Shown here: positions 9,109-17,215 of the stretch, piece after piece
How the letters are laid out: the number at the start of each line of letters is the position of its first letter
How positions within the stretch are numbered: position 1 is the first letter of the stretch
Assembly: GCA_020636375.1 (NCBI GenBank)
Contig: JACJXZ010000022.1
Coordinates: 62,001-126,000 of the forward strand
Reading direction: 5' to 3'
DNA length: 64,000 bases
From: Lewinellaceae bacterium
GTDB lineage: Bacteria; Bacteroidota; Bacteroidia; Chitinophagales; Saprospiraceae
Made by a program: the position numbers and the translations under genes
The notes under the pieces: generated by a model
The model's database searches: none
Told to the model about the DNA's origin: nothing
What the model saw: the letters and a program-made list of their open reading frames with translations, nothing else

Positions 9109-10230
9109 ATGAAATACGTCCGCATAAATAAAAGCAAACTCTTGAAAGGCTTAAACACAGAACAACTGAGTCAACTGGGGCAGTCTTCCCAGCGCGAAAG
9201 TTACGAAAACCAGGCTGTTATCGTCCGGGAAGGAGAAGAGGCCAGGGATTTTTTCCTCCTGGAAAAGGGGAAAGTGACGATCAGAAAGAGCAACTTCATC
9301 ATAGGCGAAAAGGAGGAGGGCGATTACTTCGGCCTGATGCCTATGTTTGACCAAAGCTCCCGGTCGGCGGATGTCGTCGCCGTGGGCGAGGTCCACCTGC
9401 TTCGCATCCCCTACTCGCAACTTACGCAAAAAGGCAACCGGAAGCTGTACAATGCCCTTCTCGAATCGCATATCATCTCACAGCAGGCGGAGCTGAGAAG
9501 GATGAACTTCAGCGCCATTTCCGAAATGAAGGCCAAGCTGGAGGAAGCGAAAAGCCGGATTTTTACCTTCCAGTTCTTCGTTTCCCTGGTCTTCCTGTTG
9601 GTCGTGTATGAGTTTTTCCTGGGTATACTTTTAAACTGGCGCAGCATGCTGCACCAGGACAACTTCATCAATATTTTCACTCCTGTGGCCATGGTCATCA
9701 TGGGCTTCGCCGCTTTCTGGTTCATTAAAAAAAGTGGCTGGCCGTACAGCGATTTCGGGCTTACTACCAAAAACTGGCGTAAAGACCTCGGCCCCACGCT
9801 GCTGCTTTCCGGCTTGTTCCTGGCCGCTGCCGCCGCTTTACAATGGCTGTTGTTTACCTACGTTCCGGCTTTTCAGGGTAGGCCGTTTTTAAAAGTCAAT
9901 GAGTTCTTTGTGAATAATTTGCCCCTGGGCATCACCCTGATCATTTTTTACATCATCCTCGCGCCCGTGCAGGAACTGATCATCAGGGGCGTCCTGCAAT
10001 CCGTCCTGCAACGCCTGTTTGAGGGACGGTATGCCGGAATAAAGGCCATCCTGTTAACCAACCTCCTGTTCTCTGGCTTCCACCTGCATTTCAATCCGCT
10101 CTTTGCAGTGGTCACTTTTATTCCCGGCCTGCTTTGGGGGTATTTGTTTTACAAACAGGGCAGCCTGGTTGGCGTATCGGTTTCTCATATCATCATCGGG
10201 CTGCTGGGGATTTTGTTTCTGGGGTTATAA
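9109..10230 (+). CDS. Cyclic-nucleotide-binding domain fused to CPBP (CAAX protease-like) membrane domain
   Basis: 373 residues. Residues about 10-125 form a cNMP-binding/Crp-type beta-roll (VIVREGEEARDFFLLEKGKV, then GDYFGLMPMF), with no DNA-binding HTH after it. A linker leads to membrane helices from about 152. Residues about 230-373 resemble CPBP intramembrane metalloproteases: motif 1 region PVQELIIRG (286-294), SGFH with H325, and SH at 359-360. The usual first Glu of the EExxxR motif is Gln288 here, while E289, R293 and the histidines remain, so activity is uncertain. Inferred role: a membrane protein gated by a cyclic nucleotide or similar ligand. It follows the acyltransferase but has its own -7 box and a perfect inverted repeat upstream. 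Confidence 0.8.
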   Translation: MKYVRINKSKLLKGLNTEQLSQLGQSSQRESYENQAVIVREGEEARDFFLLEKGKVTIRKSNFIIGEKEEGDYFGLMPMFDQSSRSADVVAVGEVHLLRIPYSQLTQKGNRKLYNALLESHIISQQAELRRMNFSAISEMKAKLEEAKSRIFTFQFFVSLVFLLVVYEFFLGILLNWRSMLHQDNFINIFTPVAMVIMGFAAFWFIKKSGWPYSDFGLTTKNWRKDLGPTLLLSGLFLAAAAALQWLLFTYVPAFQGRPFLKVNEFFVNNLPLGITLIIFYIILAPVQELIIRGVLQSVLQRLFEGRYAGIKAILLTNLLFSGFHLHFNPLFAVVTFIPGLLWGYLFYKQGSLVGVSVSHIIIGLLGILFLGL

Positions 10231-10261
10231 ACGTTCATCTTGTTAGCAGCAGAAATCACTT

Positions 10262-12775
10262 CTACTGAATAACCTGGAACTGAATTTCCCCAAACCCTTC
10301 AGGAGTTTCCACCCTCACCTGCCTGTCCTTTTGCTTGAATAAAACCTCCTTCCCATCAACCACGCACCTGCCCGCCTGGAAGGGCAGCCCGAAGAGGATG
10401 ACCTGGAAAGAGCGGTAAGAAGGCTGATAGGCTCCCGTAGTTTCCTGCACCATGGAAAAAGTGTTTGGCCCCGCCTTTGTAGTAAAAATGCGGTGTTTGT
10501 ACTGGCCCTGCACATACCCGTAGCCATCCCCCGCATCTTCGTACAGTTCGCTCTTCTCTTCCCCGTGATAAACGCGCAGCGCAATGGATTCAAATTGTTT
10601 TTCCCCGACGTACTGCTGTATGGGGTAATTGGGGATGACAGCCCCGGACCTGGCAAAAACCGGGATGCCGTCGGGCCGGGCCGGGAAAGTGGCCATTTGC
10701 TTTCCCTCGTACAGGGTGCCTTCGTGGTAGTCATACCAGCGGCCCGGAGGCAGATAGGCTTTGACCGCTTCAACGCCGGGCTCCAGCACCGGCGACACGA
10801 GCAGGTGGCCGCCAAACAGGAATTCCTCTTCCCGTTCCAGCGAAACAGGATCTTCCTGGCTGTAGAGGAACAGGCTGCGGATGACCGGCGCCCCGGTTTG
10901 AACGTTTTGATGGAAGGCGGTATACATGTAAGGAAGCAACTGGTAACGCAATTCTATGGCCTTCCTGGCCAGGGCGGTATTCTCTTCGCCAAAGGACCAG
11001 GGTTCCTGGTCCAGCCGGTTTTCCCTTTCGGCGGCCTGTATGAACTCTGCCTCCGCTTCGGCAGCGCCGTCGACGTTGTTGCCCATGGAATGGACCCGGA
11101 ATAGCGGATGGAAAACGGCCAGCTGCAGCCAGCGGATGAAAAGCTCGCCGTCGGGTTGTTTGTCGAAGCCGCCGATGTCGGTGCCCACAAAAGAAAAACC
11201 AGAGGCGCTGAGGCGCTGGCACTGCAGGTTGGCCAGGCGCAGGTGTTCCCAGGTGGCGGCGTTGTCGCCGGTCCAGACGGAGGCAAAGCGCTGCCCGCCG
11301 CTGAAGGTGGCGCGGGTCAGCACGAACGGCCGCTTGTCTGGCTTCAGCCGCTTCAGGCCCTCATAGGTAGCCCTGGACATCTGCTGGCCGTATATATTAT
11401 GGGCTTTGCGGTGGTCGCTGGGGGCACCGTCATAATGGTGGAGGACATTGTCCGGGCAGGTGGCGCCTTCCACCTTAAAGACTGCCGGCTCGTTCATGTC
11501 ATTCCAGAAGCCGCTGACGCCGTCCTTCCTGTAAAGGCCTTCATACAGGCCGCCCCACCATTCGCGGACATCCGGCCGGGTAAAGTCCGGAAATACGCAG
11601 TCCGGCGGCCATACCGGCCCCCGCATGAGCTCGCCGGTCGAGCGGTAGGCGAAGGCGTCTTTTTCCAAACCTTCCTTATATACTTTATATTCCGGGTCAA
11701 CCCGGATGCCCGGGTCGATCATCACCACCGTCTGGAACCCCTGGCCCCGGAGTTTGGAGATCATTCCTGCCGGGTCGGGGAAATGACCCTTGTTCCAGGT
11801 AAAACAGCGGTAGCCGTCCATGTAATCGATGTCGAGATAGATCGCATCGCAGGGGATTTGCCTGGAACGAAACTCCTGCGCCAGCTCCATGACCCGGCTT
11901 TCCGGGTAATAGCTCCAGCGGCACTGGTGGAAGCCCAGCGCCCAAAGGGGAGGAAGCTCGGGGCGCCCGGTAAGCCAGGCATAACGGCGGGCGACGTCCA
12001 TAAGGGCGGGGCCGTAAATGAAGTAGTAATCCATTTCTCCTCCATCCGCCCGGAAACTGGCGGTGCCTTGCTGTTCGCTGTCGAAATCGAAATGGGTGCG
12101 GTAGGTGTTGTTGAGGAAGATGCCGTATCCCCGGCCGCCGGCAACCGCATAGTAAAAAGGGATGGAGCGGTAGAGGGGGTCTTGCCCCTTTTTGAAGGAG
12201 AAAGAGTCGGTATTCCAGTTTTGAAGCCTTTGGCCGCGCAGGTTGGCCGGCCCGGTTTTGTCGCCCAACCCGAAGAAAGCCTCGCCGGCTGGCGCTTTCT
12301 TGGCGACTTTCACCCGGTCGGTACCCTTCATGATGGTCCGGCGGCAGTAAAAGGGTTCCGCGTCTTCGCAAACCAGTTGCTGGCCCCCGACATCGTAGAT
12401 GCTGGCCCGAAGATCCTGCTTGCTGATTCGGCAACGCAAATTTGGGGTGTGGATGAAAAAGTGGGTTTCATCCCCCCCGATCATCACTCTGGGCAGCGTC
12501 CGCCTGGCGGCAGGGTCGGTGGCATAGGAGAAATCCCGTTCGAAACGGCCTTCCGGCGCATACCGGAAGCGCAGGATGTGCCCGGACAGCACTTCGACCT
12601 TCAGTGCCACCCCATTGTCGGATTCATAGACGAAAATATCGTCTTTCTCCTGGTACTGCATGACGGCCTTGCCGGGCCGGTACTCGTGATAAATGTCCGG
12701 ATATCGCTCCCCGGTCCCGGTTTCCTCGTCGTTGACGAGTTGAGGAATATGCTCTTTGTGGGTTTGTCCTGCCAT
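10262..12775 (-). CDS. Glycoside hydrolase family 31 alpha-glucosidase
   Basis: 837 residues. It carries the GH31 nucleophile motif WNDMNEP with D426, the acid/base Asp in WTGDNAATW (D504), and the substrate-binding GTDIGGF (D533). An N-terminal beta-sandwich (about 40-240) and C-terminal beta domains surround the barrel, and the length is normal for the family. No signal peptide is evident, so it is probably cytoplasmic, hydrolysing terminal alpha-linked glucose from malto-oligosaccharides or similar. It converges with the CNB-CPBP gene (31-bp gap). The start at 12775 gives MAGQTHKEHI and sits just inside a repeat-rich intergenic region. Exact linkage specificity (1,4, 1,6 or xyloside) is not determinable. 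Confidence 0.9.
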   Translation of the reverse strand: MAGQTHKEHIPQLVNDEETGTGERYPDIYHEYRPGKAVMQYQEKDDIFVYESDNGVALKVEVLSGHILRFRYAPEGRFERDFSYATDPAARRTLPRVMIGGDETHFFIHTPNLRCRISKQDLRASIYDVGGQQLVCEDAEPFYCRRTIMKGTDRVKVAKKAPAGEAFFGLGDKTGPANLRGQRLQNWNTDSFSFKKGQDPLYRSIPFYYAVAGGRGYGIFLNNTYRTHFDFDSEQQGTASFRADGGEMDYYFIYGPALMDVARRYAWLTGRPELPPLWALGFHQCRWSYYPESRVMELAQEFRSRQIPCDAIYLDIDYMDGYRCFTWNKGHFPDPAGMISKLRGQGFQTVVMIDPGIRVDPEYKVYKEGLEKDAFAYRSTGELMRGPVWPPDCVFPDFTRPDVREWWGGLYEGLYRKDGVSGFWNDMNEPAVFKVEGATCPDNVLHHYDGAPSDHRKAHNIYGQQMSRATYEGLKRLKPDKRPFVLTRATFSGGQRFASVWTGDNAATWEHLRLANLQCQRLSASGFSFVGTDIGGFDKQPDGELFIRWLQLAVFHPLFRVHSMGNNVDGAAEAEAEFIQAAERENRLDQEPWSFGEENTALARKAIELRYQLLPYMYTAFHQNVQTGAPVIRSLFLYSQEDPVSLEREEEFLFGGHLLVSPVLEPGVEAVKAYLPPGRWYDYHEGTLYEGKQMATFPARPDGIPVFARSGAVIPNYPIQQYVGEKQFESIALRVYHGEEKSELYEDAGDGYGYVQGQYKHRIFTTKAGPNTFSMVQETTGAYQPSYRSFQVILFGLPFQAGRCVVDGKEVLFKQKDRQVRVETPEGFGEIQFQVIQ

Positions 12776-12795
12776 GATTATTTAAAGTTGATTTG

Positions 12796-12933
12796 TAACT
12801 ATTTAGGTGGTCTGCCATCTAGCCGGTTTTATTGCCACAAAGACTCCAAGACACAAAGATTGCACGAAGCCTTGGTGTAATCTTGGAGTTTTTGTGTCTT
12901 CGTGGCAAAGGCATCAGGCCCACCTAAACAGTT
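12796..12933. repeat. Composite palindromic repeat (GTAACTATTTAGG ends, GCCACGAAGACAC core)
   Basis: Outer imperfect arms (GTAACTATTTAGGTGG near 12796 and its partner near 12918-12933) enclose inner arms at 12832-12865 and 12875-12908, which pair GCCACAAAGACTCC with the GTGTCTTCGTGGC side. Half copies recur: the inner motif at 21450-21548 and 30811-30835, the outer motif at 23123 and 30849. With the direct repeat below it fills the 12776-13117 gap; no gene is seen there. Confidence 0.75.
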
Positions 12934-13130
12934 GCGTTGATTTTTCGCTTTGCAGTTGATTGATTAAGAGGAAAGAATAACTTCCCCATTTGATACGGCT
13001 CTTTTTCCGCCAGCTGCGTTATCGTCGGTCATTTGGAAATCTTCCAGTCGATCTTGCCTGGCGTACGGCTCGCCTGAAATAGGGAACAGTTGCGTTGATT
13101 TTTCGCTTTGCAGTTGATTAAGAGGAAACG
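12927..13130. repeat. Direct repeat duplicating the glpD 3' end
   Basis: About 46 bp (AACAGTTGCGTTGATTTTTC through AAGAGGAAA) occurs at 12927-12974 and again at 13085-13127, where it contains the glpD stop codon. The first copy has an extra GATT. Between them, the sequence from 12972 starts with AAGAATAACTTCCCCATTTG, which recurs at 55434. This looks like a repeat insertion or slippage event that duplicated the gene's tail. Confidence 0.75.
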
Positions 13131-14800
13131 GCCTTGCCGGCTTTTGCCGAGTATTCGAATTTGGAAACCCAGTCGATCTCCTCCTGTACGGCTGCTGTTT
13201 CTTCCTTTAGCCGGCTGTCGCTCCAGTTGAAATAAGACCGGAAATCTTCGAGCACAGGCCCCATGACGCGCCGGATGCTGGGAAGGTTGAAATAAAGCCT
13301 GCCGGTGCGGCGGTTGAAGAAATCCATGGGGCGAAGGGCCAGTTCGTGATGAATGGCGTACCAGGCTTCCGCCCGCGCCAGGGCTGTTTCCGGCTCATTG
13401 TTGAAAGCATTTAATTTGTTCAGGATTTCGTCGGATTGTTTCCCGTAGTTGTATACCAGATAGTCTGCGTAGAAGGGATCCAGCCCTAGTTTAGCCAGCT
13501 TTCGGCCTATGCCTTTCCTGTAGGCCTCTACCTCGCCGGAATTTTGGAACGGGCCTCCCGTCAGAGGGATTTTCTCGCTAGTGCTTGGTTTTAGAGACCG
13601 GTTGTGGTCTTTCGCCAACTTTTGGCCCAGCAGGGACGTGATCCGCTCCGCCATCTTGCGGTAGCCGGTGAGTTTGCCGCCGGCAATGGATATCAGGCCG
13701 GAGCCGGATTCGAAGATTTCGTCTTTGCGGGACATTTCAGAGGCGGATTTGCTTTCTTCATAAATGAGGGGCCGCACGCCTGCCCAGCTGGATTCCACGT
13801 CTTCCGTCTCCAGGTTTACGTCGGGGAACATCTGGTTGGCGGCATCCAGCAAATAATCGACGTCTTCCTGGCCGATGGGGATGCGGTCGGGGTCGCCCTC
13901 GTAGGGAGTGTCGGTAGTGCCGATATAGGTCACCCGTTGCCGCGGAATGGCAAAAACCATCCTCCCGTCCGTAACGTCGAAGTACAACGCCTGCTGAATG
14001 GGGAACCGTTCGTGGGGGACGACGATATGTACCCCTTTGGATAAGAAAAGGCGCTTTCCCTTCAGGGAGTTGTCCTTTTTCCGCAAAGTGTCGACCCAGG
14101 GGCCGGCAGCGCTGACCACATAAGCCGCTTTCACGTCAAATGCCTCATTGGTTTCTATATTTCTGCACCGGACGCCGGCAACCCGGCCGTCTTCATATTT
14201 CAAATCGTCTACCTGGACGTAGTTGATGCAGAGCGCGCCGTATTTTCCCGCCGTTTTGATGTTCTCGATCGTCAGGCGGGCGTCATCCGTGCGGTATTCG
14301 GCGTAATAGCCGCTGCCGTTAAGGACGTCGCGCTGGCCTTCCAGCAGCGGTTCTTTTTCCAGCGTCTGTTTTTTATTCAGCATTTTTCGCTTATCGTCTC
14401 CGGTTACGCCCGCCAGAAAGTCGTAAACGAAAAGGCCGATGGAAGTGCCCAGGGGGCCAAAGGTCCCTCCTTTGATCAGGGGGAGCAGCATTTTTTCGGC
14501 CAGGACCAGATGGGGCGCCAGTTTGTGGACGATGGCCCGTTCGCGGCCGACCTCGCGCACCAGCCCGATTTCAAACTGCTTGAGATAACGGAGCCCTCCA
14601 TGGATCAGTTTGGTGGATTTGCTGCTTGTGCCCGAAGAGAAATCGTTCTTTTCCAGCAAAGCGACGCTCATGCCCCGCGAAGCGGCGTCCAGCGCAATGC
14701 CTGCTCCGGTAATGCCGCCGCCGACCACAACCAGGTCGTAAGTCGTGCTTTTTAGGTTTTCGATAATCTCTTTTCGGTTGATCGAGGAAAGAAGGCTCAT
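13118..14800 (-). CDS. glpD: FAD-dependent glycerol-3-phosphate dehydrogenase
   Basis: 560 residues. The FAD dinucleotide fold VVVGGGITGAGIALDAASRG lies near 24-43, followed by GlpD signatures SSGTSSKSTKLIHGGLRYL and FEIGLVREVGRERA. The C-terminal alpha-helical DAO_C-type domain with the PMDFFNRRTGRLYF segment is present, and length and order match bacterial GlpD. It oxidises sn-glycerol-3-phosphate to dihydroxyacetone phosphate and passes electrons to quinone at the inner membrane. No glpF or glpK lies next to it. The last codons fall in a 46-bp sequence that is repeated 158 bp downstream of the gene, so the tail was duplicated outside it. A divergent sugar kinase starts 132 bp upstream. Confidence 0.95.
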   Translation of the reverse strand: MSLLSSINRKEIIENLKSTTYDLVVVGGGITGAGIALDAASRGMSVALLEKNDFSSGTSSKSTKLIHGGLRYLKQFEIGLVREVGRERAIVHKLAPHLVLAEKMLLPLIKGGTFGPLGTSIGLFVYDFLAGVTGDDKRKMLNKKQTLEKEPLLEGQRDVLNGSGYYAEYRTDDARLTIENIKTAGKYGALCINYVQVDDLKYEDGRVAGVRCRNIETNEAFDVKAAYVVSAAGPWVDTLRKKDNSLKGKRLFLSKGVHIVVPHERFPIQQALYFDVTDGRMVFAIPRQRVTYIGTTDTPYEGDPDRIPIGQEDVDYLLDAANQMFPDVNLETEDVESSWAGVRPLIYEESKSASEMSRKDEIFESGSGLISIAGGKLTGYRKMAERITSLLGQKLAKDHNRSLKPSTSEKIPLTGGPFQNSGEVEAYRKGIGRKLAKLGLDPFYADYLVYNYGKQSDEILNKLNAFNNEPETALARAEAWYAIHHELALRPMDFFNRRTGRLYFNLPSIRRVMGPVLEDFRSYFNWSDSRLKEETAAVQEEIDWVSKFEYSAKAGKAVSS

Positions 14801-14932
14801 GTGGGCGAAGTTTGATAATGAAAAAAATCTCTATTTTACCATGCCTAAAATATACGGACTTTGTGTTTAAAATACAATAAGGCGGGCGACATAGCCCTAT
14901 ATTATAAAACCGCAGGATAAAAATTGTTTGCA

Positions 14933-15874
14933 ATGTCAGGCAGGCGAAACAGAAAATACGATATTCTGGCAGTTGGTGAATTACTGATTGACCTGATCTC
15001 CACCGATTTTGCCGATAGCCTGGATGATGTCCAGGATTTCAGGAGGATACAGGGGGGCAGCCCGGCCAATATGTGCATGAACATGGCGCGCCTGGGCAAC
15101 AGGTCCAAGCTGCTGGCCTCTTTGGGAAAGGATGACATGGGGAGTTATCTGCTCCGGTACGTGCAGAGCGTCGGCGTCGATTGCCGCGATGTGCGCCGGG
15201 TCGATAATCCCACCACCCTTATCCTGGTGACCCGCTCCCGGGAAGTTTCCAACTTCGAAGCATACCGCGGCGCCGATTGCGAGATTGCCGACGAGCAATT
15301 TCCTGCCGGCATATTCGATGAGGTAACGCTTTTCCACACTACCTGTTTTGCATTGAGCAGAGAGCCGGCCCAGGGGAGCATTATGCGGGCGGCCCGGAAA
15401 GCCGCCCAAAGCGGATGCCGGCTGAGCATCGACGCCAACTATGCCCAGAAAATCTGGAATGACCAACACCAGGCCCGGCAGCTCGTTTCCGAATATTGCA
15501 GTTACGGCGCGCTGGTGAAAGTGAGCGAGGTGGACTGGGCGCGGCTCTATGGCGCCAAACTGGATGACCCGGAGCAGGCCGCGGATCACTTCCTGAAACT
15601 GGGGGCTTCTGAAGCCTGTATTACGCTGGGCAGCGAGGGCTGCTTTGTGGCCAATTCCGAAACCCGCCATTTCCTGCCCTCCCGGAAAGTGGATGTGAAG
15701 GACACTACCGGCGCCGGCGACGCCTTCTGGTCCGGATACCTGACTGCCTGGCTGGACGGAGAGGCCCTCCTTAACCGGGCAAAGGCAGGCCGCCGCATGG
15801 CTGAACTGAAACTGGCCAACTTCGGGCCCCTCCCCAGGCGGGTGCCTAAGGAAGAGGTATATGCGGACTTCTGA
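14933..15874 (+). CDS. PfkB-family carbohydrate kinase (fructokinase-like)
   Basis: 313 residues from ATG 14933 (a TTG nine bases upstream is in frame but less likely). N-terminal ILAVGELLIDLISTDF and GGSPANMCMNMARLG are the PfkB substrate-side signature; DTTGAGDAFWSGY near 257-269 is the ATP/anion-hole signature with catalytic base D263. The family phosphorylates sugars such as fructose, ribose or 2-keto-3-deoxygluconate at a primary hydroxyl. The specific sugar is not deducible; the closest general pattern is fructokinase or 5-dehydro-2-deoxygluconokinase. It is divergent from glpD and convergent with the CBS-domain gene. Confidence 0.88.
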   Translation: MSGRRNRKYDILAVGELLIDLISTDFADSLDDVQDFRRIQGGSPANMCMNMARLGNRSKLLASLGKDDMGSYLLRYVQSVGVDCRDVRRVDNPTTLILVTRSREVSNFEAYRGADCEIADEQFPAGIFDEVTLFHTTCFALSREPAQGSIMRAARKAAQSGCRLSIDANYAQKIWNDQHQARQLVSEYCSYGALVKVSEVDWARLYGAKLDDPEQAADHFLKLGASEACITLGSEGCFVANSETRHFLPSRKVDVKDTTGAGDAFWSGYLTAWLDGEALLNRAKAGRRMAELKLANFGPLPRRVPKEEVYADF

Positions 15875-15981
15875 AAGGTTCCCCGGTGGAGGACATGCTG
15901 GAAGGCCCGGGGGGGGAAATGTAATTCATAGAAATATTTTGGGCAGAACAGGATACGGCAAACCCCGGAGGCCGCCTTTTC

Positions 15982-17082
15982 CTACCCTCTGTTTTCGCCT
16001 TTGTCATCAATCAACCCCAGGCTTCGCGCCCGTTTTTCCCAGTTCTTCCGGGCCAGCGACTGCATGTCCTCGATGTTGTCCTGCTCATCGACGATCTCCA
16101 GGCCCAGCAGGGTTTCGATGACGTCCTCCATGGTGATGATGCCGGCCATGCCCCCGAATTCGTCCACCACCAGGGCAATGTGTTCCCGTTTTTCGATCAG
16201 GCGGTTGAACAGGCCCGGCAGGTCCATTTGCTCGTTGACGATCATGATCTCTCTCATGATCTCCCGGAGCGGCCTGTCGCCTTTGGCATGGATCATGTTG
16301 CTCAGGATTTCGTCTTTGAGCACGAAGCCGTTGATGTGGTCCTTGTTATCCTTGAACACGGGGATGCGGGAGAATGGAAGCTGCTGGTTGGCCTCGTAAA
16401 AGCTGGAGATCGTTCTTTCCTGGTCTGCTGTTTTGACGACCGTCCTGGGAGTCATGATATCCTTGGCGCGGATGGTGTTCAACCGCAGCAGGTTCTGGAT
16501 GATCCTGGATTCGTTGCTCTTGAAAATGCCTTCCTTCTCGCCGAGTTCCGCCATGGCAGTAAAATCCGCCCGGCTCAGAACGCTCTTTAACTTGTCTTTT
16601 TTCATCCTCCTGGTGATGAACTGGCTGAGCCACACCAGGGGCAACAGAGCGTAAATGAGCAGGTTGATGGCAACGGCGGAAAATCCGGAAAGCTGCTGCC
16701 AGTAATTGGCGCCCAGGGTTTTGGGGATAATTTCAGATAAAATGAGGATGGCCAGGGTCATGGCCGCGCCGATGAAGGCTTCTATGGAAAAGGGCATTTC
16801 CAGGCCGGCAATGTACATGTGCCCGTCGCCGAACGCTCTGCCGGCCTGGGCTCCGACGCCGATAGCGCCCAGGGTATGCGCAATGGTGTTCAGCGTGAGT
16901 ATTGCGGATAGGGGGCGGTCGATATCCTCTTTAAACTGCTTGAGCAGCTTTCCGGTCCGGCTGCCTTTTTTGTATTCTACCTCTACAAAAGACGGGGTTA
17001 CGCTTAGGAGGACCGCTTCCCAGATTGAACAAAGAAAGGAAAAGCAGATGGAGAGTAAAAAAAAGAAGATCAACAAGCCCAT
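15982..17082 (-). CDS. DUF21/CNNM membrane protein with paired CBS domains
   Basis: 366 residues. Residues 1-170 form a DUF21 (CNNM) module with about four membrane helices (LIFFFLLSICFSFLCSIWEA; AFIGAAMTLAILILSEIIPK with the conserved PKTLG). Residues about 205-335 are two CBS domains (MTPRTVVKT; EHIALVVDEFGGMAGIITME). The C-terminal CorC/HlyC domain found in GldE and hemolysin-C relatives is absent; the protein stops about 30 residues after the CBS pair, a known short form. The family is linked to magnesium/cobalt transport or resistance. It is convergent with the PfkB gene; the 107-bp gap holds a run of eight G (near 15909-15916) and no gene. Confidence 0.85.
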   Translation of the reverse strand: MGLLIFFFLLSICFSFLCSIWEAVLLSVTPSFVEVEYKKGSRTGKLLKQFKEDIDRPLSAILTLNTIAHTLGAIGVGAQAGRAFGDGHMYIAGLEMPFSIEAFIGAAMTLAILILSEIIPKTLGANYWQQLSGFSAVAINLLIYALLPLVWLSQFITRRMKKDKLKSVLSRADFTAMAELGEKEGIFKSNESRIIQNLLRLNTIRAKDIMTPRTVVKTADQERTISSFYEANQQLPFSRIPVFKDNKDHINGFVLKDEILSNMIHAKGDRPLREIMREIMIVNEQMDLPGLFNRLIEKREHIALVVDEFGGMAGIITMEDVIETLLGLEIVDEQDNIEDMQSLARKNWEKRARSLGLIDDKGENRG

Positions 17083-17158
17083 GTCGCTGGTTTGCCTGCG
17101 AAATTAAGAAAGTTCCTTGTTTGGAGATAACATGCCGGGAAAAATTGCAAAAAATAGC

Positions 17159-17190
17159 GGGAGCCACCCGCTAAAGGCAGAATGGCTCCC
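17159..17190 (-). terminator. Terminator of the LysM gene
   Basis: GGGAGCCA at 17159-17166 pairs with TGGCTCCC at 17183-17190; read on the minus strand the stem is followed by CGCTATTTTTT. It sits just past the LysM gene stop at 17216. Between stem and stop the 9-bp unit CACTCCTTC repeats. Confidence 0.7.
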
Positions 17191-17215
17191 ACTATTCACT
17201 CCTTCACTCCTTCAC

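Noticed and set aside
11108..12880. 590-codon plus-strand frame across the GH31 gene
   Set aside because: Antisense shadow; the GH31 gene has all catalytic motifs and normal length.
15909..15916. Run of eight G that might be another phase-variable tract
   Set aside because: It lies between convergent genes after both stops, so it cannot switch a reading frame.
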